Shown piece after piece: positions 57,579 to 64,000 of a stretch of 64,000 nt of DNA. A program made the position numbers and the translations under genes. Source of the stretch: Kineococcus gynurae (GTDB taxonomy: Bacteria; Actinomycetota; Actinomycetes; Actinomycetales; Kineococcaceae). The notes beneath the pieces were generated by a model. The model saw only the letters and a program-made list of their open reading frames with translations, was not told the DNA's origin and searched no databases. The stretch lies in the NCBI RefSeq assembly GCF_050871315.1, contig NZ_JBJLRE010000002.1, one strand, 5' to 3'. Every line of letters begins with the position of its first letter. The stretch's first letter is position 1.

Positions 57579-58985
57579 TCACCTTTCCATGTGTCCGGGG
57601 GCGCACAGCACGATCGCGCTCAGGTCGCCGAGGCGCTGGGCCAGCCAGGGGTCGTTCTCGCTGAGGGGGGTCTCCGAGCTCCGGCCGCAGAGCCGGAGCA
57701 GGGCGTCGATCTCCGGCTGGGTGGCCGGGCGGAACAGGAGCGTGGCGACGAGACGCGCGAGGAACTGCCCCCACGTGCGGCACCCGGCGATGCGGGTGGC
57801 CAGGTTGCTGTTCTCGGGCCAGACCAGGTTGTCGGGCTTGCGGCGGGAGGTGAGTTCCCAGGTGGCGTTCCAGCGGCGCATCGTGGACCCGGCGGAGGAC
57901 CAGGCGGTGGCCACGTCGGGGAACCCGTTGGGCGCGGGCCACAGCAGGGGGCCGTGGCCCAGGCCGCGGGCGGCGATGAAGATGGCGTCGGCCCCGCCGG
58001 CCCCGGTTCGACCGGGTTGGGCGCCGAGCGCACGGACGGCCGCGACGAGGCCTTCCAGCGGGCGGCGGGTCTTGGTGCCGGCGGAGGCCGCGAAGGCGGG
58101 GGAGGCGAACAGCGCCCGCAGGACCGGCGCCACGGCGGTGTCGTTGTCCAGGTAGACGCGGGCGAGCTGGGCGACGAGGTCGGGCTGCGGGTCGTCGGAG
58201 ACGAAGCGGCGCACCAGCTTCGTGGCCAGCGACCGGGCAGTGGAGGGGTGCCGGGCCAGGAACAGCAGGAGGTCGGCCTGCACCTGCGGCCCGCTCGCCG
58301 GGTCGTGGTCGGGGGCCGACCAGCCGGCCACCCGCACCGCGCCCGCGTCGTGGCGTCGGGGGTCGAAGATCGCCGTCCCGTCGCCGCGGAAGCACCACCC
58401 GGTCATGACCCGGGCGCACGCCTTCATGTCGGTCTCGGTGTACCCCCCGTCGATGCCCAGCGTGTGCAGCTCGAGCACCTCACGGCCGTAGTTCTGGTTC
58501 GGGGCCTCCTTGCGCGACACCCCGCCGTCCAGGTACCGCAGCATCGCCGGGTGCCGGGAGGAGGCCAGCAGCATGTCGGCGAACCGGCCGAGCGCGTGGG
58601 GCCGGACGACGGTGGCGTCGTAGTCGTGCCGGTCGGCGAAGAACGCCGGGACGGTGTTGGTCACGTTCAGGTGGTTGGACCAGAAGTCGCACATCACCTC
58701 GAACAGCTGGCGCCGGCTCCAGCAGTAGCGGCCGATGGTGGCGTAGCTGAGCTGCTGCATCGTGCGGGCGTCGCCCCAGCGTTCCTGAGCGCGAACCTGC
58801 TGGAGCGTGCGGTTCAGCTTGGGGAACAGGGTGAGGAAGCGGTCGCAGGCCTCGTCCGGGATCCGCGACGGGTCCAGCTGCTGCTCCAGCCAGCGCGCCG
58901 GTCCGACGGCGGCGACCTCCTCGAGCAGCCCGGGGGTGGGTCCCCAGGTCGTCCTGCGCACGAGATGCAGCAGGGTGTCGACCAT
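57579..58985 (-). CDS. DUF1800 protein
   Basis: 468 residues. Typical start LLHLVRRTTWGPTPGLLEEV, WLEQQLDPSRIPD, the family block MCDFWSNHLNV, RPHALGRFADMLLASSRHPAMLRYLDG, NYGREVLELHTLGIDGGYTETD, MTGWCFRG and HPSTARSLATKLVRRFVSDDP. No signal peptide is evident, unlike its DUF1501 partner. Role unknown; co-occurrence with DUF1501 and export suggests a joint envelope function. Confidence 0.88.
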   Translation of the reverse strand: MVDTLLHLVRRTTWGPTPGLLEEVAAVGPARWLEQQLDPSRIPDEACDRFLTLFPKLNRTLQQVRAQERWGDARTMQQLSYATIGRYCWSRRQLFEVMCDFWSNHLNVTNTVPAFFADRHDYDATVVRPHALGRFADMLLASSRHPAMLRYLDGGVSRKEAPNQNYGREVLELHTLGIDGGYTETDMKACARVMTGWCFRGDGTAIFDPRRHDAGAVRVAGWSAPDHDPASGPQVQADLLLFLARHPSTARSLATKLVRRFVSDDPQPDLVAQLARVYLDNDTAVAPVLRALFASPAFAASAGTKTRRPLEGLVAAVRALGAQPGRTGAGGADAIFIAARGLGHGPLLWPAPNGFPDVATAWSSAGSTMRRWNATWELTSRRKPDNLVWPENSNLATRIAGCRTWGQFLARLVATLLFRPATQPEIDALLRLCGRSSETPLSENDPWLAQRLGDLSAIVLCAPGHMER

Positions 58986-59294
58986 TCGGTGGTCCTCCTC
59001 GTAGCCCGGGGGCTGGCAGCGTCAGAACACCCATCGGCAGGGGCGGGAGGGGGCTTGAGCGGGCGATCATGCGGGTGGTCGTGCTCGTCGGTCGAGCGCG
59101 GAAGGAGCTGTCCGATGGCAGTGCGTGAGGCATCGATCACGCGGTGACCCGGGGGGGTGAAGGTTCGGTCGCCTTTACCGCGATCTGGTTGCCCAGGCAA
59201 TGATCGCCGGGTTATTTTTCCTGCGACCTGCTCCTCCGCCGGTCGCCCACGCATGCGGTGATCTTCGACCGCCCGTCACGTCGAGGGACTTCCC
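58986..59294. other. 309-bp divergent intergenic region
   Basis: Separates the DUF1800/DUF1501 operon (minus) from the hydrolase-glycosyltransferase-flippase operon (plus). It holds a short palindrome TTGCC-CA-GGCAA at 59189-59200 and the only AT-rich patch nearby (GTTATTTTTC at 59211-59220), a likely promoter/operator area for the plus-strand operon. No gene is seen. Confidence 0.5.
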
Positions 59295-60188
59295 ATGAGC
59301 GAGATCACCCCTGCCCTGCGTCGGCGTTCCTTCCTGCTCGGCGGGGCCGCCGGGATCGGTGCGGGCCTGACGACCGCGACCGCGGCCCACGCCGCCAACG
59401 CGAACAACCCCAACGGCAGCCCGATCCCCACGCTGCCCGGTGAGGTGTGGCGCGACGTGACCCGCTACAGCCGGATCGGCAAGAAGCCCTACGAGGTCAT
59501 CGACGTCCTGCAGGACGGCGACATGGCCCGGCTGTACGTGCCCTGGACGGCGAAGCTCAAGGGCATGGTCCCCGGGGCGCTGGTCTGGTACTACCACACG
59601 TACGGGTGGTCCTACACGTCCATGGACCGCACCTACGCCTACCCGGGCATGCTCTGCGTGGACCAGGACGCGGTGAGCATCTGCCCCGACTACGGCGGGA
59701 ACATCTGGACGTCGGAGCGCGCCATCTCGTTGCAGCGCACGTGGTCGACCTGGGCCACGAACACGTTCAGCATCGGGCGCAGCTTCGCCCGTTCGCACTC
59801 CGGCGGCTGCGCGCTGATGATCTACGCCTACGGCAAGAACATGCTGCGCAACCAGCGCGGCATCTACGTCGTCAACGGGGTCTACGACATGGAGGACATG
59901 TACGCCCGGTCCCCCGAGACGGTCGGCCCCGCCTACAACAACGACCCGGTCGCCATCGCCACGACCAACCCGGCTCGGTTCCCGCAGACCGCCTGGACCG
60001 GGAAGCGGCTGAAGATCATCGTCTCCGAGGCCGACACGATGGTCCCGCCCGGTCCCCACGGTCTGGCGCTGGCCGAGAAGGCGTCGCCCGTCGCTGTGTC
60101 GTGCACCACTGTTTTCCACGACGACGGCCACAACGTCCCGGCCTTCGTGAACAATGACATGATGATCACCTTCCGCTCCTGGGCCTGA
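59295..60188 (+). CDS. Tat-exported alpha/beta-hydrolase-like protein
   Basis: 297 residues. Signal LRRRSFLLGGAAGIGAGLTTATAAHA with twin arginines and an AHA cleavage site. Mature part has nucleophile elbow RSHSGGCALMIYAYG, acid in IIVSEADTMVPPGP and His in FHDDGHNVPAFVN, consistent with a Ser-Asp-His hydrolase. Aromatic-rich stretches suit carbohydrate contact. GAGGGA lies eight bases before ATG. Coupled to a glycosyltransferase gene (TGATG), suggesting action on the polysaccharide made by the cluster (deacylation or cleavage). Family not identified. Confidence 0.75.
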   Translation: MSEITPALRRRSFLLGGAAGIGAGLTTATAAHAANANNPNGSPIPTLPGEVWRDVTRYSRIGKKPYEVIDVLQDGDMARLYVPWTAKLKGMVPGALVWYYHTYGWSYTSMDRTYAYPGMLCVDQDAVSICPDYGGNIWTSERAISLQRTWSTWATNTFSIGRSFARSHSGGCALMIYAYGKNMLRNQRGIYVVNGVYDMEDMYARSPETVGPAYNNDPVAIATTNPARFPQTAWTGKRLKIIVSEADTMVPPGPHGLALAEKASPVAVSCTTVFHDDGHNVPAFVNNDMMITFRSWA

Positions 60189-61267
60189 TGCCGGTGCCGA
60201 CGCGCTCCGTCCCTCTCACGTCCACCCCCCACGACCTCTCGCCGCCGGACGCCGGTTCCGACCTCGTCGTCCTGCACTCGCTGCGGCGTTCGTCGACGCC
60301 GGGCAGCACCTACACCGATCTGGTGTCCGGTTCGTGCCCCCCGGGGACCGAGCTGAAGTTCTTCTCGTGGTCCACGGCCCTACGGGGCCGTTTCGACGTG
60401 TTCCACATGCACTGGCCCGAACAACTCGTCCGTGACCGCCACCGTCCGTGGCTGCGTCCCGTGCGGGCGTCGTTGTTCACGCTGCTGCTGCTGCGGTTGC
60501 GGGTCCGCCGGATCCCGCTGGTGTGGACGGTGCACAACCTGGCCCCCCACGAACCCGGGGGCCTCATCGAGTCGCTGCTCTTCCGGTTGTTCCGGGGCTC
60601 TGTCGCGACGGCCGTGACGATGACCGAGGCCACCCCGGACCCGGGGGTCCCGGCCCGTACCGTCATCGCCCACGCGCACTACCGCGAGCACTTCCCGCGC
60701 GAGGTGCTCGCCGAGCGACGGCCCTCGTCGATCCTCCACTGCGGCATCATCCGCCCGTACAAGGGTGTGGAATCGCTGCTGGCGGCCTTCGCCGACCTCC
60801 CCGACCCGGCGGCGAGCCTGCGCATCGTGGGCAAGCCGCAGACCCCTGACCAGGCCGACCTGGTGCGGAGCGGGTGCGCGGCCGACCCGCGCGTCTCCGC
60901 CCACCTCGGCTACGCCGACGACGCGACCTTCGTGACGGAGCTCGACGCGGCCCAGCTCGTCGTCCTGCCCTACCGGGGCCGGATGCACAACTCGGGTGTC
61001 CTGCTCGCCGCGCTCTCCCGGGGGACCCCGGTCCTCGTGCCGCGCTCCCCGGTGAACGAGGCCCTGGCCGAACGGGTGGGGCACGACTGGATCGTCCAGT
61101 ACGACGGCGACCTCGACGCCACCGTCCTGGCCTCGGCCCTCGCGGTGACGGCGGGGCGGACGGGGACGCCCGACCTCTCCGCGCACGACCCGTCCACGGT
61201 GGCGGCCCGGCACGGTGAGCTCTACCGAGAACTCCGGGGCCGCGACGCAGGAAGGAGGCGCCCGTGA
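60188..61267 (+). CDS. GT-B glycosyltransferase
   Basis: 359 residues. N-domain FDVFHMHWPEQLVRDRH and PLVWTVHNLAPHEPGG; C-domain SSILHCGIIRPYKGVESLLAAF, LRIVGKPQTPDQ, VSAHLGYADDATFVTELDAAQLVVLPYRGRMHNSGVLLAALSRGTPVLVP, the GT4-type nucleotide-sugar site. No membrane anchor. One-base overlap with the hydrolase and four with the flippase. Probable exopolysaccharide assembly enzyme; donor and acceptor unknown. Confidence 0.85.
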   Translation: MPVPTRSVPLTSTPHDLSPPDAGSDLVVLHSLRRSSTPGSTYTDLVSGSCPPGTELKFFSWSTALRGRFDVFHMHWPEQLVRDRHRPWLRPVRASLFTLLLLRLRVRRIPLVWTVHNLAPHEPGGLIESLLFRLFRGSVATAVTMTEATPDPGVPARTVIAHAHYREHFPREVLAERRPSSILHCGIIRPYKGVESLLAAFADLPDPAASLRIVGKPQTPDQADLVRSGCAADPRVSAHLGYADDATFVTELDAAQLVVLPYRGRMHNSGVLLAALSRGTPVLVPRSPVNEALAERVGHDWIVQYDGDLDATVLASALAVTAGRTGTPDLSAHDPSTVAARHGELYRELRGRDAGRRRP

Positions 61268-62760
61268 GCGGGAACCTGAACAAGGCGGCCGGTCGCGGGG
61301 CCGCCGTCACCCTGGGCACCCAGGGAATCCGACTCGTCGTGCAGGTGATCGGCCTCAGCGTCCTCGGTCGACTGCTGGCGCCGCACGACTACGGCCTCGT
61401 CGCCATCGTCACCGTGCTGGTCTCGGCCGGCGAGGTGTTCCGTGACTTCGGCCTCTCGGCGGCCGCGATCCAGGCGAAGACGGTGACCGCGGTCCAGCGC
61501 AGCAACCTGTTCTGGATCAACCTCGGCATCGGGACCGTCCTGGCCGGTCTGCTGGCCGCGGCCAGCCCGCTCATCGCCCACGTCTACGACGACCAGCGTC
61601 TGGTCGGTGTCTGCCTGGCCATGGCCAGCATCTTCGTCCTCAACGGGATGTCGACGCAGTACCGCGCGAACCTGGCCCGCAACCTGCAGTTCGGCCGCCT
61701 GAGCGGGGCCGAACTCACCGGCCAGGTCACCGGGGTCGCGGTCGCGGTGCTGGTCGCGGTGCTGGGTGGGGGTTACTGGGCCCTTGCGGCGCAATGGATC
61801 TCGGCGCAGGTCATGGTCCTCACCCTGCTGCTGGTGTGGAGTCGCTGGCTGCCCCGCCGCTACGACCGGTCGGGTCCCGTCCGGCCGTTCCTGCGGTTCG
61901 GGGCGAACCTCCTCGGGGCCACCCTGCTCGACAACTCGGTGAACTACTCCGCGCCGCTCGCGCTCGGCATCACGACCAGCCCCACCGGGGTCGGCGTCTT
62001 CAACCGCGCGCAGCAACTGGTCTCGATGCCGCTGCTGCAGCTGCAGGCCCCCACCTTCCGGGTCGCGCTGCCGGTGCTGTCCAAACTCGTCGACGACTCC
62101 CGGCGCTACGCCGAGATGCTGCTGCGGGTGCAGCTGCTCCTGCTGACCGTCATCGGCATCACCTTCGCCGTCCTCTTCGCGCAGGCTCCCGCGGTCGTCC
62201 GCATCCTGCTGGGCACCCAGTGGGGTGCGACCGTCCCGCTGTTCCGGCTGCTCCTGGTCGCCGGGTTCTTCCAGGCCTGCACCTACGCCGCCAACTGGGT
62301 GTTCCAGTCCAAGGGGATGACGTCGGCGCAGTTCCGGTACTCGCTGTGGACCCGGCCGGTGTTCGTCGTCCTCATCGTCGTCGGCGCGCAGTGGGGCCCC
62401 TACGGGGTCGCCGTGGCCTACACCATCACCACCGTGCTGGGCTGGCCGGCGTCGCTGCTCTGGTTGCGACGCCTCGGCGTCGCGCCCGTGCGGGCCATGT
62501 TCACCAACGGCCTCGTCACGGGCGTCATCTCCGCCGCCGCCGTCATGGGGTCGTGGGGGGTGACCCGGTTCGTGCCGGGGCCCGCCCTCGTCCAGGTCGT
62601 GGTCGGGGGACTGGCCGCCCTGCTGGTCGCCGCGATCGCGGCCCTCATCCTCCCGGGACACCGACGGGGGCTGCAGCAGGCGGTCCGCATGCTGCGGCGT
62701 CGGCGGCGGGGTTCGCGCACCCCGGTCGAGCCGGTCGAGGTGAGCGCGGTCAAGAGCTGA
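61264..62760 (+). CDS. Lipid-linked oligosaccharide flippase (Wzx/MATE-like)
   Basis: 498 residues with about twelve membrane helices. Typical N-terminus GRGAAVTLGTQGIRLVVQVIGLSVLGRLLAPHDYGLVAIVTVLVSAGEVFRDFGLSAAAIQ, and helix pattern of polysaccharide exporters (PF13440 type). Exports undecaprenyl-linked repeat units for surface polysaccharide. GTG start overlapping the glycosyltransferase stop (GTGA). Cytoplasmic C-terminal tail is Arg-rich. Confidence 0.9.
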   Translation: MSGNLNKAAGRGAAVTLGTQGIRLVVQVIGLSVLGRLLAPHDYGLVAIVTVLVSAGEVFRDFGLSAAAIQAKTVTAVQRSNLFWINLGIGTVLAGLLAAASPLIAHVYDDQRLVGVCLAMASIFVLNGMSTQYRANLARNLQFGRLSGAELTGQVTGVAVAVLVAVLGGGYWALAAQWISAQVMVLTLLLVWSRWLPRRYDRSGPVRPFLRFGANLLGATLLDNSVNYSAPLALGITTSPTGVGVFNRAQQLVSMPLLQLQAPTFRVALPVLSKLVDDSRRYAEMLLRVQLLLLTVIGITFAVLFAQAPAVVRILLGTQWGATVPLFRLLLVAGFFQACTYAANWVFQSKGMTSAQFRYSLWTRPVFVVLIVVGAQWGPYGVAVAYTITTVLGWPASLLWLRRLGVAPVRAMFTNGLVTGVISAAAVMGSWGVTRFVPGPALVQVVVGGLAALLVAAIAALILPGHRRGLQQAVRMLRRRRRGSRTPVEPVEVSAVKS

Positions 62761-62772
62761 CCCGCAGGGCAG

Positions 62773-62808
62773 GAGGGGCCGGTCCCGGATCGTCGGGACC
62801 GGCCCCTC
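62773..62808. terminator. Hairpin terminator 1 after the flippase
   Basis: 14-bp perfect stem starting GAGGGGCCGGTCCC, 8-nt loop; 12 bases after the flippase stop. Confidence 0.75.
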
Positions 62809-62848
62809 GTGCGTGCGGCCGGGGCCGGCGGCCCCGAGGGACGACGAA

Positions 62849-62883
62849 GGGGGTCCGTCCCCGGACGACCGGGACGGACCCCC
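62849..62883. terminator. Hairpin terminator 2 between converging genes
   Basis: 13-bp perfect stem GGGGGTCCGTCCC and complement, 9-nt loop; lies between the flippase and the minus-strand glycosyltransferase and may serve the latter. Confidence 0.75.
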
Positions 62884-62914
62884 TCGACGTGACGGGCGGT
62901 GCGGGCGGGCGGGC

Positions 62915-64000
62915 TCAGTGCTGCAGGGCCCGGCCGCGGTCCTTGCGGTGGTGGACGTGGGCGATCGTCTCGCGCAGGCGGCGCCCGAAGGTCTCCCGCG
63001 AGAACTTCTCGGAGTGGGCGCGGATGGCGGCGGGGTCGAACGCGGCGTCGTCGAACTCGGCGAGGGCGAGGGCCAGCGCCTCGACGCTCTCCTCGTCGAC
63101 GAACACGGTGGCGACGCCCTCGAGACCGCTGTCGAGGTAACCCCCGGCGCGCAGGCAGATGCTGGGCCGCCCGAACCGGTACCCCTCGACGGGGGCCAGA
63201 CCGAAGTCCTCGTGGCTCATGGCGACGACCGCTCGGCAGTTCGCGTAGGCCCAGCGCAGCTGGGCGTCGGAGATGCCGCGCACGGTCGTGACGCGCTCCC
63301 CGTCGTCGGTGGGTGAACCCCCGACGACCAGCAGTCGTACCCCGGGCGTCTGCTCGACGGCCGCGCAGACCAGGGCGGTGTTCTTGTAGCCGCGGCGACG
63401 GCCCACGGTGAGGAAGAAACCCGGTTCGACGCCGGGGATCGCCTCCGTCACCCCTTCGGAGTCCAGCCCCGCCGGCGGGTGCACCACGGTCGCCCGGACG
63501 CCGTAGGCGCTGTGGATCCGTTCGGCCACCGCGGTGGAGTTCGCGAGGTAGTGGTCGGCCGTGCGGGCCGCCCGGCGGTCCCACCAGCGCAGCGGGGAGA
63601 GCACCGACGAGAGCATCCAGCGCACGGCCGACGGCGTGGTCGGGAAGTAGTCGTGCGGCTGGTACAACCAGCGGGCCGGGTTGTGGCAGTAGACGATCTT
63701 CGGCCCCCGGGCCCGCAACCCGTGCGCCCAGCCGGAGGAGCTGACGAGCAGCACGCCCTCCGGCACCGGCATCTGCCGGATGGCCGCGGGCAGGAACCCG
63801 AACGCGATGCGCGGGTCGCGCCGGAAAGGCTTGCAGCGGTTGAGGAAACTCGTCCGGACGTCGACGCCGTCGAACTCCGGGAAGGTCTCCTCGCGCTGGT
63901 AGACGCTGGTCAGCAGCGGGGCCTCGGGGAACTGCCGGGTGAACTCCAGGGCCACCCGTTCGCCCCCACCCCGCTGGGTGAGGTAGTCGTGGGCGAGGAC
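62915..64000 (-). CDS. GT4 glycosyltransferase (5' end beyond window)
   Basis: At least 361 residues. The frame stays open to the last base and begins VLAHDYLTQRGGGERVALEF, the usual GT4 N-terminus, so only a few residues are missing. N-domain: IVYCHNPARWLYQP, YLANSTAVAERIHSAYG; C-domain: FFLTVGRRRGYKNTALVCAAVEQTPGVRLLVVGG, AVVAMSHEDFGLAPVEGYRFGRPSICLRAGGYLD with the EX7E-like nucleotide-sugar site. Probably a further enzyme of the polysaccharide region, transcribed towards the flippase. Confidence 0.88.
   Translation of the reverse strand, partial: VLAHDYLTQRGGGERVALEFTRQFPEAPLLTSVYQREETFPEFDGVDVRTSFLNRCKPFRRDPRIAFGFLPAAIRQMPVPEGVLLVSSSGWAHGLRARGPKIVYCHNPARWLYQPHDYFPTTPSAVRWMLSSVLSPLRWWDRRAARTADHYLANSTAVAERIHSAYGVRATVVHPPAGLDSEGVTEAIPGVEPGFFLTVGRRRGYKNTALVCAAVEQTPGVRLLVVGGSPTDDGERVTTVRGISDAQLRWAYANCRAVVAMSHEDFGLAPVEGYRFGRPSICLRAGGYLDSGLEGVATVFVDEESVEALALALAEFDDAAFDPAAIRAHSEKFSRETFGRRLRETIAHVHHRKDRGRALQH

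Overview
The window is high-GC DNA from an actinobacterium. GTG starts are frequent, ATGA/GTGA stop-start overlaps are common, many genes lack a Shine-Dalgarno, and the core order tatD-rpfB-ksgA-ispE-ABC-F ... tRNA-Gln-glmU-prs ... rplY(ctc)-pth is the actinobacterial one. Gene content fits a Kineosporiales/Kineococcus-like organism, but that assignment is inference from memory of synteny, not a database result.

Layout. 1-0.6 kb: 3' part of a KdpE-like response regulator. 0.7-2.1 kb: DUF222/HNH endonuclease. 2.3-13.3 kb: a polymorphic-toxin (Rhs) island. It holds a giant secreted DNRLRE/LGFP/Rhs protein (about 2,690 residues, interrupted by two mutually compensating single-base frameshifts), a candidate immunity gene, then an orphan Rhs tip with its own toxin tail. 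That tail has been split by an IS256-family element with an 8-bp target duplication; removing the element in silico restores the toxin end and places a second candidate immunity gene directly behind it. 13.3-15 kb: truncated DinB-like gene and a SpoIIE-type phosphatase.

15.1-21.6 kb: a GntR-controlled catabolic operon (glutamine-synthetase-like ligase, aldehyde dehydrogenase, SDR, PuuD-like amidase, ethanolamine-type permease). Together these fit a gamma-glutamylation route that would turn ethanolamine into glycine plus glutamate; polyamine use is the alternative. 21.6-24.5 kb (minus): carbonic anhydrase, IclR regulator, glycerol kinase. 24.6-28.7 kb: histidine phosphatase, a PadR regulator behind a 30-bp palindrome, a degenerate GT-A-like protein, a NUC1-type nuclease and an unusual hydrolase-YbaK fusion. 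28.8-32.4 kb: ABC-2 exporter plus DesKR-like two-component system. 32.4-35.4 kb: quinone oxidoreductase, VOC protein, DUF3072 protein, Gfo/Idh/MocA oxidoreductase.

35.5-53.6 kb is largely housekeeping: metG, tatD, rpfB, ksgA, ispE, ABC-F, an exopolysaccharide-initiating sugar transferase, MarR/TetR regulators, tRNA-Gln, glmU, prs, a NarL-type two-component operon, rplY and pth. 53.6-64 kb is a cell-surface/exopolysaccharide region: Alg14-like subunit, GNAT-like protein, EEP phosphatase, DUF1501/DUF1800 pair, Tat-exported hydrolase, two glycosyltransferases and a flippase.

A recurring regulatory theme is a -10-like hexamer (CAGGAT, TAGGGT, TACGGT and similar) six or seven bases before a start codon, suggesting many leaderless transcripts; several start sites below were chosen with its help.
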